From: Antedon bifida
Taxonomy: Eukaryota; Echinodermata; Crinoidea; Comatulida; Antedonidae
Reading direction: 5' to 3'
DNA length: 64,000 bases
Assembly: GCA_963402885.1 (NCBI GenBank)
Contig: OY727095.1
Coordinates: 30,261,001-30,325,000 of the forward strand
The notes under the pieces are model-generated. The model was not told where the DNA came from. It saw nothing but the letters and a program-made list of their open reading frames with translations, and did no database searches. The translations under genes and the position numbers were made by a program. Positions 1 through 11,755 of this stretch are shown here, piece by piece. Position 1 is the stretch's first letter. Every line of letters starts with the position of its first letter.

Positions 1-136
1 GATTTGCTTTTTTCTCATCAGTATTCACCTTTTCCCTCTAATTGTGAATTTGGATGAGTTTTTCCAATACATTTTCACAATAACATAACAGATACTGGTG
101 CTGTATTTCTTCAAACGGGCTTGTTTGTCTCCCTAG

Positions 137-312
137 GCTCCAGTCATGGTAGTGACGGCAAGCAGAGTGTTGCATCAGTACAGGCCACTTCAAGCAGTAA
201 TTCTCCTGAACCTGAAATTGATTTTGGTCCTGCCATGAGCTGTATGATGGAGCTGGCACAACGTTTACTTAAACATGATGAATGTACTGCTATTGTTAGA
301 CATATCAAACGG
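137..312 (+). CDS. PDZD7: PDZD7-like exon: Ser-rich linker and start of harmonin-N-like domain
   Basis: Acceptor tctccctag precedes 137 and donor CGG|GTAAG follows 312. The first two bases complete a codon begun in an exon left of the window, and the exon ends in phase 0. It encodes a Ser/Gln-rich stretch, then PAMSCMMELAQRLLKHDE, the first helix of the harmonin-N-like domain. Bases 1-136 read as the preceding intron. Confidence 0.82.
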
Positions 313-3300
313 GTAAGATTAAATGATCTTTACAATAACAATAGGGAGTTATTGTTGGAACAAGTAAAACTTAACTTAAATGTTATTTCCCAACATGCAA
401 TGCGCCACCTCTGCCTGCTTTTTAAACAAATTGATTTGCACAAAATGTTTAGTTTATGAAAAACCTTTAGATGTGGATTTATGACCGTATTTAAAATAGT
501 GTCAAAGAATAATATCAATGGTATCAAAGCATGGAAGAAATATTATATATATTATACATATTAAACAGAATAATTAAGAAAACAAAATGGTAAATTTAAA
601 GTTTTCAAATGTTTTTATTTAAGCCAAGCAATAAGAATTGTTCACTGCATTGTGCTACCACACATGACAAATACAAGTTTTGAAAGGTCTACTCCTAGGC
701 TTTCCACAATTTGTTTTGAGTCATTTTATTTGTGTTCTATTTAAAGATTCATAATATTAATTATTGCAAAAAAAATTTCATTTTCAGTATCATGAAGATC
801 GTGAGATTGAACACCTTGTCCGCCCCTTGCTAGCGATTCTTGACAAGCCTGAGAAAGTGATATTATTACGAGAGATTAGAAGCACTCTCTATCAAACTGA
901 CATAGGTCGTTTTGAAAGCATGGTGTCTAGAAGGGAAGCAGATGCATTCGAAGAGCTGCAGTCAGGCACATCCAACTATAGTAAGTATTGTATTGTCAAG
1001 CTCACTCTTGAGTATAAACTCATCAATTGACGAGTGAGTGGCCAAGCGGTTAAGACGAGTAGGGGGTTACCCCGGTGTATTAGTACGCACACAGTCACTG
1101 ATTATAACTGGACCCTCTGAGAGAACATTCTTTGACTGAAGAGGCTACCCAGTATAAAGAAATAATAATAATAAATTCCCAAATTTCATGTATAATTATT
1201 ATTATGTATCTAGGGATAATACTTAAATATACTTTGATTGACTATTATTATTTTTATTCAACGTTTCTTCTTTCTATTTTTAGTTCGTCGATCGCCAATG
1301 TTAAGAAGAGCAAATAAAACATCAGCACCAAAAAAGACCATTCTTGAAACCAAACCAAGTAAGCTAACAAGATTCTGTTCTTAAGCTCTTTGGGCACATC
1401 ACACTTTTTTGTCAAACTAGTTTGATAGTGTAGACAGAGATTTAGTTGTAAAACATGATTCACAAGCGCGCCCTCTTGGGCTTGTTTATTGTTGCTACAA
1501 TTCCCATGTTGTTGTATTGAGGTATTATTAAGAGTCATTATTCGCATTACATCTGTCTATGTGTGATCAGTAGAGTTGTGGCATATAAACCTTCAACCTT
1601 ATTGGCTATTTAATAAAAATGAAATCAATTAAAGTTAGATTCATAAAATACATTGATGGTAAAATAGTATTGACAAATATTGACTGCCTTGGTATAAAAT
1701 TCAATCGAAATATTCTCATCATTATGCATTCATTATTTGTATAATGTATTTCTATACATCCCATAATTGTGTTAAAGGTGGCTTAAAGTCGTTTTCTCCT
1801 TCCATACAACTAATTTTAAATTGATTTATATTCATTGATTATTCTGTATTTATGCTTTGAAAATAAATATCACTATCACTATATCTTTTTTGTAGATTCT
1901 GTAGGAGGATTCCATCTTCAAACAACTCAAAATATGAACAGAGAGAAGAGGAGAAAAGAAGAATTAGATAGATTAAAACGAGAAAGACAAGAAGAAATAC
2001 AAAAGAAAATGAAAGAACAAAAAGAAGCTGATGAATATACAGAAAGGACAATAGCTTATGGACATGTGAATAATAAGCAAGGAAGGACATCTGATTTTAA
2101 GTTGATGGTACCAGATGACAACATCTATGACTTAAACATGAACAACAGAGATTCTTCATCGAAACCAAAAATGATGATTTTAGATCACAATCATAATAAG
2201 CATAAACAAGAATTTAATGATCATTTGCAAATGTCGGATGACGATACAAGTGATATCTCATCAGTACCAGAAAGGAGGCCAGTTAAGAATGGCAGAACAT
2301 CTGAAAAGAGATCAAGTAAGAACAAACAAGAAAGAAGGTTTGTTAGTGATTACTTAAGAAGAGATTATGACTCTAATGATGATGATCAACGAGATGATGA
2401 TAGTGAGATCTCACCTGTTTCTAGTAGGAAGTCTGTCACTAATGGCCACCGAGATCGATCATCTGGAGGTCATTATAAAAATTCTCCACCAGAAAGCAGT
2501 CTGAAGCAAGAGAAACATAAAAAGGAGGCACGGCCAAGCAGTGGTTTAAGTAATAATTTTGAAGACCTTGATAGTAGTCTTGGCTCTGGAAAATTTACAG
2601 CAAACCCGATCTTTGGAATGGATAATTTACCGAAACACACCACTGAGGAACCAGAAGAGAACGCAAAACCGAGACATGCAGTTAGACCGACAGAAACCAC
2701 TGTTGAACCCGAGGAGAATACAAGACCAAGAAGCGCAGTTAGATTTGAACTTTATGATGATTTCATATCTAGTGTTGAATCTTCGCCACGTGATAGCGAA
2801 CCCAGTCCACGTCTTCAACCTACACCAGATATTGTTGTCAATGATGAACTGGATTTTGTGATAGAGGATAATGAGAGTGTGGAAAGTGATGGAAGTTTGG
2901 ATCATGTTCCAACAAAAATTGATGATGATGTTGAGTTAGAGCTCCAGTTTAGTGATGAGTCAGACATGGCATCACCACCAGTACTTGTTGGAAGCAGAAA
3001 GGGTAAGTATAAATTCACAATGGATGACAGTGATGCAAGTTCCTCATCAACCATAAAAGAAAGGACAAAGAAGAAATCATCCAAAATAAGAAGAAAGACT
3101 CCTTCTCCTGTAAACATTCGATCATCCTCAAGAGATCGCAAACAGAAGACTAATGATTTTAGTGAGAAGCAACATCTAAGTGTTGATGGAATGGAGGACT
3201 ACTTTGCTGGCAGAGATTCAAGTCTTTCTTTCGACGAGTCGCCAACATTTCCAAAAAAAGGAATTCTGTAAGTCGTCGTTTTACTTTTAATTTCATTTAA

Positions 3301-4640
3301 TTTAAGCTCTGTCTACACTATCAAACTTTATGCAACAAAAAAATGTGTCCTTATATGGACATGATGATGTCATATCAATACCATATTTGAGCATAGCACA
3401 ACCATATTTGGGTACATCAAACTAGTTTGATAGTGTAGACAGAGCTTTAGATACAGTTGAGGATGTGTCATTTCTTTAACATTATTTTCTACATTGTAGA
3501 TATACTAGTCACCCTGGGATGTCCCCCATTATTTAATCATAGCATTTTTTAAATCTGAATCGGATATGAACTAAACCTTAGAGTTTCATAGGTACAGAAA
3601 ATTTCCTTTTTTGCGATTGGGATTAAAGATCAAGATCATTTATATGTAAACTGTCTATTTTATCTTCCTCAGAAAAAATAAAGCAGAGAAACCAGTTTTA
3701 TCAAATGGTTATCACAGTGAGGAGGAACCATTCCCACTGAAGGAGATTCTGCAGAGTGCCAGAATTGAATATAACATAGAAGATGGTCCTATTGAAAGAG
3801 TCATCAAGAAAACACAAACATCATTAGGTAATAGTTACAAAATATTAGTTGATTTAGTTAGTGACTTAATGATAATTGATGCATTTTATGGAAAGGTTGT
3901 GTGCATGTAAATTAAACTAATCAGAATCTGAAAAATTTATATTACAGTAGAACCCCTCCTTTGGAGGGAGACACTTTCTTATAAAAACAAATGTTGTTGA
4001 CTCTTTGTTGATTCCTGAAGGTGTCCCCTTTATAGGTGTTTGACAGCACTTCAAATGTGAATCTGTAACAGGTTGCACAAGTAATTTATATATATTAATG
4101 TTTTATATGTTTCTAAATGCTTATATGCAAAGCCCTTATGTTTCTATAATGTTGATTATGCAAAATAAAATGATTTCAATGATTTTTGTATATTGTAGGT
4201 ATCAGTATTTCTGGTGGGAGTGACTCGAGACAACAACCTCAAGTGTTAATAGATAAAGTGTTCCCAGGAGGTGCCGCCCATGACGATGGATTTATACAGG
4301 TAAACTATGTTACCATCCAACATCACCACATCAAAATCAGCGTACTGTATTGCCGTCCTATTCACCAATAGGACCAATGCATTATCATTGACATCTGACC
4401 AATTATAATCATCATCATTTGCAGCATTATTATTAATGCTTCATCACTTTCAAATTAATGATTATTTCTGTAATAATGGAAAGCATTTCTCTTTTCTCTC
4501 TATAGCCTGGTTTTCAACTTATCAAAGTTGATGGTCGATCACTGCATAGTTTAACGCACAACCAAGTTGTTGAAGTCATTCGTAAAGCGTACAACGATGC
4601 GAATCGGGATCGAATGAGCATCACGGTTCTTATCAAATGA
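137..4640 (+). CDS. PDZD7: PDZD7-like scaffold protein, 3' portion of gene (7 exons)
   Basis: Seen: seven exons join in frame through GT-AG introns: 137-312, 788-980, 1284-1358, 1896-3267, 3673-3827, 4199-4299, 4506-4640 (TGA at 4638-4640), giving about 734 residues. Residues ~30-115 form a harmonin-N-like helical domain (LAQRLLKHDE, HLVRPLLAILDKPEK, GRFESMVSRRE). Residues ~150-190 are a basic coiled coil and ~190-640 are polar and disordered. Residues ~649-734 are a PDZ domain with a GLGF-type loop (SLGISISGG) and FPGGAAHDDG, ending at VLIK-stop. Known: PDZD7 works with whirlin, usherin and ADGRV1 in the USH2 complex at stereocilia ankle links and ciliary membranes. The last PDZ resembles vertebrate PDZD7 (ISGG, FPGGAA) more than whirlin, and the LZTS neighbour supports PDZD7. 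The 5' exons, presumably two PDZ domains, lie outside the window. Whirlin or a pre-duplication ancestor is the main alternative. Confidence 0.85.
788..980 (+). CDS. PDZD7: PDZD7-like exon: core of harmonin-N-like domain
   Basis: Acceptor ttttcag ends at 787 and donor ATA|GTAAGT follows 980. It enters in phase 0 and leaves one base. It encodes YHEDREIEHLVRPLLAILD and LLREIRSTLYQTDIGRFES, matching the helical pattern of the second harmonin-N-like domain of whirlin and PDZD7, including the diagnostic RFDxMVxRRE-like segment (here RFESMVSRRE). Confidence 0.88.
1031..1172 (+). mobile_element. tRNA-derived SINE fragment in PDZD7-like intron
   Basis: GTGGCCAAGCGGTTAAGACG at 1038-1057 is a near-perfect pol III A box of the tRNA-Ser/Leu type. 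A B box is not evident. The segment ends in CCCAGTATAAAG followed by an AAT microsatellite, a common SINE tail. It lies in the intron between the 788-980 and 1284-1358 exons. Confidence 0.5.
1284..1358 (+). CDS. PDZD7: PDZD7-like small linker exon
   Basis: Acceptor tctatttttag ends at 1283; donor CCAA|GTAAGC follows 1358. The 75-nt exon is needed to keep phase (1 in, 1 out) and encodes a basic linker, IRRSPMLRRANKTSAPKK and onwards. No domain is visible. The exon is accepted because both splice sites are strong and the frame joins correctly on both sides. Confidence 0.72.
1392..1443. mobile_element. Foldback TA-MITE, right-end fragment
   Basis: Matches the right half of the family: GGGCACATCACACTTTTTTG, TCAAACTAGTTTGATAGTG and TAGACAGAGA. 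The left arm is missing. It lies in a PDZD7-like intron. Confidence 0.75.
1896..3267 (+). CDS. PDZD7: PDZD7-like long linker exon (coiled coil plus disordered region)
   Basis: Acceptor ttttttgtag ends at 1895; donor ATTCT|GTAAGT follows 3267. The 1372-nt exon encodes ~457 residues. It begins with a Lys/Arg/Glu coiled coil (REKRRKEELDRLKRERQEE), then a Ser/Asp/Glu-rich disordered region. A short internal repeat is present: EPEENAKPRHAVR and EPEENTRPRSAVR, about 20 residues apart. Reading through the donor meets TAA at 3269-3271, so intron retention would give a protein without the last PDZ domain. Confidence 0.85.
3304..3448. mobile_element. Foldback TA-MITE, complete copy
   Basis: Both terminal arms are present: AAGCTCTGTCTACACTATCA at the left and TTTGATAGTGTAGACAGAGC at the right, with TA on each side. 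The interior holds TGGACATGATGATGTCATAT and CATATTTGGGTACATCA. No coding capacity. It lies in the intron between the long linker exon and the next PDZD7-like exon. Confidence 0.9.
3673..3827 (+). CDS. PDZD7: PDZD7-like exon before C-terminal PDZ domain
   Basis: Acceptor cttcctcag ends at 3672; donor TTAG|GTAATA follows 3827. It enters in phase 2 and leaves one base. It encodes KEILQSARIEYNIEDGPIER and then KKTQTSL, leading straight into the carboxylate-binding loop of the PDZ domain. The upstream intron contains a complete foldback MITE. Confidence 0.82.
3945..4046 (+). mobile_element. Possible transposon terminal fragment (CAGTAGAACCCC)
   Basis: CAGTAGAACCCCTCCTTTGG at 3945-3964 recurs as CAGTAAAACCCCTCCTTTGG at 57229, and a weaker relative occurs near 18048. 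In all three the words GGGGACACTTT or GACACTTT follow. This suggests a repeat family with an end like that of pogo/Tigger elements, but I see no second terminus. Confidence 0.35.
4199..4299 (+). CDS. PDZD7: PDZD7-like exon: first half of C-terminal PDZ domain
   Basis: Acceptor tatattgtag ends at 4198; donor ATACAG|GTAAAC follows 4299. The split Gly codon completes SLGISISGG, the GLGF-type ligand loop. The exon then encodes VLIDKVFPGGAAHDDGFIQ, with the conserved PDZ Pro-Gly-Gly-Ala-Ala turn. Confidence 0.9.
4506..4640 (+). CDS. PDZD7: PDZD7-like last exon: second half of PDZ domain and stop
   Basis: Acceptor ctctctatag ends at 4505. It encodes PGFQLIKVDGRSLHSLTHNQ, then VVEVIRKAY and a final strand SITVLIK before TGA at 4638-4640. 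HNQVVEVIRKA is the PDZ alpha-B helix, with His at the class I specificity position, so class I ligands are expected. The protein stops right after the domain, unlike human PDZD7, which as I recall has a longer C-terminal tail. Confidence 0.9.
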   Translation, partial: PGFQLIKVDGRSLHSLTHNQVVEVIRKAYNDANRDRMSITVLIK

Positions 4641-5395
4641 ACACATTCTAACAGTGAACAACAACTTACTTATTATTTGAACACCGTTTTCATTGACGAG
4701 TATTACACCAATATAGTAGGCCTTACCATAACTATTATTTTACTCTAACCAGCAATTGAATCGCAGTCTATACAACAATTTCATCCTTGCAGTAAAACAT
4801 GCATGTAACTTCTAGGCCAAAAAGAAAGAAATTTGTTGTTCAAAGACATGAGACTCAAAGCAGTAATGATAGTGATATTCTTGTGGGCATGTTTTTTACT
4901 GGCTTAATCAGTTGTGTACAGATGTGTTTAAAAGCTGCTATATTGTTGATAGATCTTCATGTTTGTGAAACTATATATATGTAACTTTGCAATATACTCT
5001 ACCTGTATTTTACTTGATGAGGGTTCCTTGGCCTATGCTGGCTTCAGACGTACAGTTATCAGTCAAACGTCAGTAATCTGTCAACATGCTATTCCAATTT
5101 GTATTGATGAACAACAATCTTTTCAGAACTAATATACGTGGTGTACCGCAAACTTTATATCAACAATCTTGTATCAATAGTTTTGTTTTCAACGTATTAT
5201 TACAATGGCATTGTTTTAGCAGGAATAATTTACTATGTATAAACTTCTTTTTGGTAATTATAAGGTTTATTAACATTGCATATGCTGCATATTTATACTA
5301 CAATATTTAACTTTGCACTGAGCAGTGTTTATAACACATTTTATTTTATTTACATTCTATAGTAAACAAATCAATAAAAGGTTATTTATAAATTA
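4641..5395 (+). other. Probable 3' UTR of the PDZD7-like gene
   Basis: AT-rich non-coding sequence follows the stop codon. The first AATAAA on this strand is at 5373-5378, so the message could end near 5395. A second copy at 5511-5516 lies in a tandem duplicate. Exact cleavage sites are inferred. Confidence 0.45.
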
Positions 5396-5641
5396 TCACA
5401 GACCTATTCCGTCTATTCAGATATGAAGAATAATAAAATAAATAAAAAAACAAAAATCCGTCCAAATAAATGTATCTTTAAGATTGAAAGTACAGTACTG
5501 TAAACAAATGAATAAAAGGTTATTTATAATTTATCACAGATCTATTTGTTGTCTAATCAGATATGAAGAATAATTTTTGTACAGTATTTGAACAAAAATC
5601 CGTCCAAATAAATGTATCTTTAAGATTAAAAGTACAGTACT
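5362..5641 (+). repeat. 138-bp tandem duplication carrying the poly(A) signal
   Basis: Two adjacent copies start at 5362 and 5500. Both contain GTAAACAAAT, AATAAAAGGTTATTTATAA, ATCAGATATGAAGAATAA-type text, AAAAATCCGTCCAAATAAAT and AAAGTACAGTACT. Each copy has its own AATAAA (5373 and 5511), so the PDZD7-like transcript may have two equivalent polyadenylation sites. Confidence 0.85.
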
Positions 5642-7373
5642 GTAATATGGAAACTTTTCACACGGTGATATTTTACTAAAATACATTTTTTTAAATACTG
5701 TAGTTCGTGGGATAGTAAATGAAAACAATACAGTACCAAAAGCTTTACTAACTTTAAATAGGAAAGTCCAACAATAAATTAAATACATGCTATCATCATG
5801 TAATAATTTATTTTTTAAAGATTAATTATAGGATCAGGAATTAAATAATGTCCATACAATGTATGGTTATATCCCATTAATAGATTTGTATTTCAACAGT
5901 GCAATATGTATTATTCTTTACTATATTTGGGTATTTTTTACTATTTTATACTTCGTTTGATAAGATTTTAGTTTTGTAATAATTTCATAATTATCTATTG
6001 TAAATACAATAATTATGCACAACAGGGCTTTTTGAAATTAACAAATTTAGGTATAGTTAGGCCTACTATTGTCAGTATTGCATTAACTTCTTGCATCTTA
6101 AGCCTTTTTTTTCTTGAACCACTATCTTATACAAATGTTACTTATGAAAATTGTCAGGTAAAATATCTGTGTAATATTGTATTCATCATCCTCAAATTGT
6201 TGGATTCTATCTGGTTATAGAAATTTTATTTGCAAAGAATTTGTAAAAATATATTCAGGGGATGTGTATTGGACTTGGAAAATGATGCCTTTGATTAGTC
6301 ATGTCACCTGAACACTCCACTCCACGACTTTCTGTGTAAACTCTGGAATTTGGCTAGGTGATGTTAAAAGGGCTATATATGGATTATTTGACACTACATC
6401 TGTACAGTACTATTGTGTTTATTACAATCATAATCATAATTAAAATATTAAAATCACTATTTATATTGTGAAATATATCAGTATTCATTTTGATGTGATT
6501 TAATTACCGTATTTGTAATAGTATTTAATTTGTATGTTTTTGTGGAAATATTTTTTCAAAATAAATATTGGGCATTTTTAGTTTGCTCTGAAAAATATTC
6601 AATATGTTTTTATTTTTATATATTAATTACTTGCACTGATGAAGGGCTAGCATTGCCTGAAAGCTCTGCAAATTTGTATGGCTGTTTTTGCTTATTTTAT
6701 TATCTCCATTTAGATCCAGCCACTGATACACACAGCATTGTCATTTTTCAGTAATTTTGGATTTATATATTAATTAGTGATTGTAATATTAATATATTAA
6801 CTTAGAAAGCTTTTAGTAGGACCATGTGTGTATTGTTCTACAACAAAAGTAATTGTTTAATCATAACAAATCACTATGTATATTTTATTACAAACCAAAT
6901 GTTACCAAATTGTAATTTATGTCTATTTTAATGACTGTAAATTTTAGTTAAATAGCCTTTTACAATTATTATTGTATTCACTGCCTAAGGGGAGCTAATT
7001 CCGTCTCATCTGCACTTTCAACTATAGTACTTGCATAGCAAACCTTTCTACCTCTGTAATTGAAAAGGTCAGAATTTACTGGACTTTTCTTCATCGTTAC
7101 CTATAGAAATTTAAACATCTCAATCTGAATTCATATCTACATTAAATGCATATTCATCGTAGCATCGCCTACTATTCATTTTGATGCAGTATGACAAACA
7201 AATTGTGCTATCCCACTGAAGCATTTGACATTTTACATACATATATATCTATTATCTAATTCCTACAATTGCTTTCATTATCTGCCATACATGCCACTCA
7301 AGGGAACATTCGTGAACATTTACAATATACGTCCTGGTGTGAATAAACTTGGCACTGTTGACAAATTTAGTTT
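5642..7373. other. Convergent intergenic DNA, left part
   Basis: AT-rich DNA between the two convergent genes. Reading frames are short and without recognisable domains. Apart from the possible retroelement remnant at 6637-6752, nothing stands out. Confidence 0.5.
6637..6752 (+). mobile_element. Possible retroelement 3'-end remnant
   Basis: The string CTGATGAAGGGCTAGCATTG, then CCTGAAAGCTCTGC and ATCCAGCCACTGATACACAC, resembles a short hairpin and tail I associate with retroelement termini in marine invertebrate genomes. Only one copy is in the window, so this rests on recall and is weak. Confidence 0.25.
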
Positions 7374-7502
7374 AAAGCTCTGTCTACACTATCAAACTAG
7401 TTTGACAAAAGAAGTGTGATATGCCCAAATATGGTGGTGATGTGCCCAAATATGGTAGTGATATGACATCATCATCATGTTTGATAGCGTAGACAGAGCT
7501 TT
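7374..7502. mobile_element. Foldback TA-MITE with two internal units
   Basis: Left arm AAAGCTCTGTCTACACTATC, right arm GATAGCGTAGACAGAGCTT, flanked by TA on both sides. Two tandem copies of the internal unit GCCCAAATATGGTRGTGAT are visible. The right arm is shortened compared with the 22836 copy. Confidence 0.9.
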
Positions 7503-8289
7503 AGTATGTTCAACCATGAGGAAGGTTCAGACACAGAAGTAGGTCTGAACTAAAACATTGCATGCATTTTACTTGAATTACACTAGTAAGAAATGACATT
7601 CTCAAGGACAATTGATGCACTTTTCTTTAGGAATTATTTCATACTGATAAATCAATTTTTGCTCCATAAATTTAGTTTGATTCATATTCCTTTGTTTAGT
7701 AAAATATTCAGGTCACTTTTATGAGGTGAAATGTTGATGTTGTGGTATCCAACCAATGAACCATGAGGGTGGTTGATGCACTTGGAATGGAGGTGTTCAC
7801 AGCATTTAGAAGAAGAACCCCCCTCCTTCCTGTTTGGGAGAATTTGATACTACATAATGCAACAAATCATATCCACCAATAATCATTATAAGAATAGAAT
7901 ATTCATGTTGTAAATCATTAGCATTTGTTAAAGCATTTTATGATGCCTACAACATGAATGTTCACCATCGTTGACTCGTACACTCAAATATACATTAAGC
8001 TTTTACTCACAGTAATTGAAAACAATGAGATTAAATTATACAGTGATGGGTAATAGTGATAAAGAAACCTGATCAATATTGGTTAGTATGAGCTATACTC
8101 TGAAGTCGTACCAATAATGGCAACCCTGTAAAAGGTCAACAAAGGTCCCTACTTTCGCTATATATACATCATCTGGCACATAACCAAGTATAAGAGAAGT
8201 TTGTCAATGATTTGGTAAAACTCTTGAGCTATAGCTCAGAGATTGTAACAAAAATCACTGAAAACATGACTTCTCAATTGAACTAATGT
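7503..8289. other. Intergenic DNA
   Basis: Non-coding AT-rich DNA between the 7374 MITE and the minisatellite. I see no gene, RNA or clear repeat. Confidence 0.5.
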
Positions 8290-8730
8290 ACTAATGTTGC
8301 TATATGTGCACTAATATTGCTATAATGTGCACCAATGTTGCTATGTGCACTGTTGCTATAATGTGCACCAACATTTCTATAATGTGCACTAATGTTGCTA
8401 TAATGTGCACTAATGTTGCTATATGTGCACTAATGTTGCTATGTGCACTAATGTTGCTATAATGTGCACTAATGTTGCTATACATGCACTAATGTTGCTA
8501 TAATGTGCACTAATGTTGCTATATGTGCACTAATGTTGCTATAATGTGCACTAATGTTACTATATGTGCACTAATGTTGCTATAATGTGCACTAATGTTG
8601 CTATAATGTGCACTAATGTTGCTATACATGCACTAATGTTGCTATAATGTGCACTAATGTTGCTATACATGCACTAATGTTGCTATAATCTGCACTAATA
8701 TTGCTATGTAGTCTAATGTTGCTACAGTAT
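8290..8730. repeat. Minisatellite, about 22 units of 15-21 bp
   Basis: Tandem units of the form GTGCACTAATGTTGCTATAA repeat about 22 times. Variants differ in the TATAATGTGC, TATATGTGC, TATACATGC or TATGTGC spacer, giving unit lengths of about 15-21 bp. The array decays into imperfect units up to about 8830. A repetitive minus-strand reading frame through it is a by-product. Confidence 0.95.
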
Positions 8731-8829
8731 ATGTGCACTAATTATTGCTAAATGCGTGCCAATAATCATTATATGTGCGCTTCTTATTGCTATATAAGTA
8801 CTTCAATACTGCAATATTGTATATGCGCT

Positions 8830-11755
8830 AATTATTATAAATAAATATTATAGCTTGATTTGTTTTAAATCACCCTATATATGGACATTATGGGCTAATA
8901 TTGCTACTTGGTGTACGCTATCTATCGAGGGGATATATCCGATATTAAGCTGACAAGCCTTTATTTAACACGCCACAAAACATTTGAACAATACACAAAC
9001 GATATTTTTCTAGTATGTCTGTATTTCAACAGCAATTAACAATCAATGTTATCAAAAATGAAACAAGATATCATTGGAACATTGGAAAGTGATTCAAAAG
9101 TAACAAGCATGCATTGAATATTGAGCTGTATATAAATAAAACAAAACCTGTAATAAATAAAAAGTAATTGTACTTTTTAAAATACATACTCTTGTTAGCA
9201 ACAATGCTATTAAAAAAAATTATACAAAAATGTACAATGCAATATTATATAAGACAATATTATATAGTGTAGAAATTACTGTAAGGAAAAGCACAATATA
9301 ACTAGCATTTTATAAAATTATTTTTAACATACTTTTTTAAAACAATTGTTGAAATAAATAGTCTCAACCATATAACAATGTTAAAATTGAAATAATTTTA
9401 TTCATAACATGATTATACTGTATAATGGTATTGTTTTTGCATGAATATATATATGTAAGTTTTTCAAATTGAACATAACCTTTGAATATTTTTAACAAAA
9501 CAAACGGTGATGGAAGAATATTGATAAGCTAAATAAAAAACCTATTTGTAAAATACAGTACCTTCATATTGGTACAGTACATGTCAAAAGCCAGTCTATA
9601 TAAAACAAGCTAAATCTTATAAGAGTAATTAGCATATTATATAAAAACATTTAATTGACATTTTAGCTCACCTTTGACCCCTGATGGTGCAGCATAAATT
9701 ATTATACAAAGTTTGTTCAGTTCGATATGGAAGTTTGGAATACCCTGTGTGTTTGTTCATTAATTTTGTTAAACAGTACGTCAGTGGCCCTTATACAAAT
9801 AAATCAGCAAATTGTTTATAGCATCATATATATGAAAGATATGCATTTATATAAATATGGATATAAACCAACATCAATTGTATAGGATACATACATATGT
9901 AGGCTTACAATATGAAGGAGAAAGGTAATTTGACGACACTAGTATAAGCATAGACAATGTGTATTAAGGTACAACAGTATATACAGTATATTTAACAGCT
10001 TATATACAATACTTTATATAATATCTAAGTATATATATCAACAGAAACGGGAGGGTTTTTGCACTAAATGACCCACACATAGTTTCATTCCTGATATTAA
10101 TATTTTGAACAAGTTCTCTGGTGTATAGACAATTAACACAATACATGTTTCTAGTTTATAACACAATATTTATATACAGGTTTTGTATTTAATACATAAT
10201 ATAGTTATACACACATTTCAATAATGACTCCTGTTTAAATTATGATCTAATTTTAAAAGATCATGTCCCAACTGTTAAATAATTAGGTAGGCCTACTGTA
10301 AATAATTAGAGGGTGCTGTATGCAGGAGTTGACCCAGCTTGCTACAAACGACATCACAGTGAATAGCATCAATTTACATACAACTCAAGTGTAAACTAAA
10401 TATTGTAGAAATTAATATCTAAGGTTATATACTTAATCTGCTACTAATTTGTTTTTCATTAAACAATGTACACCTCTATGGAATAGTTTTTAGATGACTC
10501 TTAATTAGAGGAAGTTTTATATTACAGAATGGAATGTTCGCAGTTCAGAACGGTGGAGTACAGTAATTTAATACAAATGAAACAATCATCACCCTAACAA
10601 GTATGATAAGAAGCGATGACCTGAATGCTATGTCATCACGTTGTAACATATGTGTTACAGACACTTTGTTATTTAGACTGTACCAGCTTCACCCCATCAG
10701 ATACGAGAAAAGGAGAATAGAATGGCATCACTAAAATATGTCATGACTATATACACAACATACTGCAATAGTACATAACCCGTTATACTTTTTGTTTCAA
10801 AATCCCAATTACAAAATAAATTTATTTAAGCTTTAAGAATTAAACATTTCTATGACGGAAGTAGTGGAGTAGGTAAATACATCAAACTAATTCTGCCACA
10901 GCATCAATTTACATACAGTCTTGAATATTATGCCCTGAACAGAGAGAATAGTGTGATAAAAACCACACTCTAATCCTAATTCCTAAGCAATGGTATTAAT
11001 CAAATAACACACATCCATAAATTATGCATTACACCACACACACGTATTCTACGCTGTATAATTAAAGGTTTGTATGTCAACTGTGTAAAACCTGGTGGTT
11101 ATGTATAAATAGGCCTCAAGGAAATCCTTCAAATAAACAGGTGTAGGGAAAAAACACTCAGCTCTGGAAAATGTAAATCTTGCCGATAATTAGTGAAGAT
11201 ATTTTAAGCAATTTCGGAAATGTTTAAAAGCATCTTTAATTCATGATGTAATAAGGATTTTAAATCAAATAAACTTACATTTTTTATTGAAACATTTTCA
11301 ATAGAACTTTGTAGATCTACACAGTTTCTGCATTGAATAATTTAAACCACCTGTCTAGTGCACAATTATTTGGTAAACAATTTTTAAAATGCTAAAAATA
11401 AAACCATGATGAGTTATTGGAAGTAAGATAGAGTTGCCTTTTAAGTTCTAACATCGTACAATCAATTAAAAGAACCATTGTTGAAGACGAGCATAGCATA
11501 TTTGATGATTCAACAAGAATAATTTACTGTTTATTTTTAGCTCAGAACGATCAAAGCACATTTGCAGTAGGAATGTACCCTGCGGCTAATGAAACATTAA
11601 CTTATGTTTGTCCGAAAGATTTTCTAATTAATATTAAGATAATCATCATCATAATTTACATGACATATCTTGTTAAAATTGTTTACATCATGATTAACAA
11701 ATCAAAATATAATTGTTTTTGTTATAATTTGTTTAAAACTAATAAATCAAGCACT
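8830..11755. other. Convergent intergenic DNA, right part
   Basis: About 2.9 kb of AT-rich DNA with many TATATA and ACAGTA strings. One GTAGGCCTAC palindrome is at 10287-10296. No coding exon, tRNA or clear mobile element was recognised. Confidence 0.5.

Noticed and set aside
137..4640. Calling the + strand gene whirlin (WHRN)
   Set aside because: Domain order fits both, but the last PDZ (GISISGG, FPGGAAHDDG) and the LZTS neighbour fit PDZD7 better from memory. Kept as the stated alternative.
8300..8485. Minus-strand 61-codon reading frame of SNISAH/ATLVHI repeats
   Set aside because: It is a translation of the minisatellite and not a protein gene.
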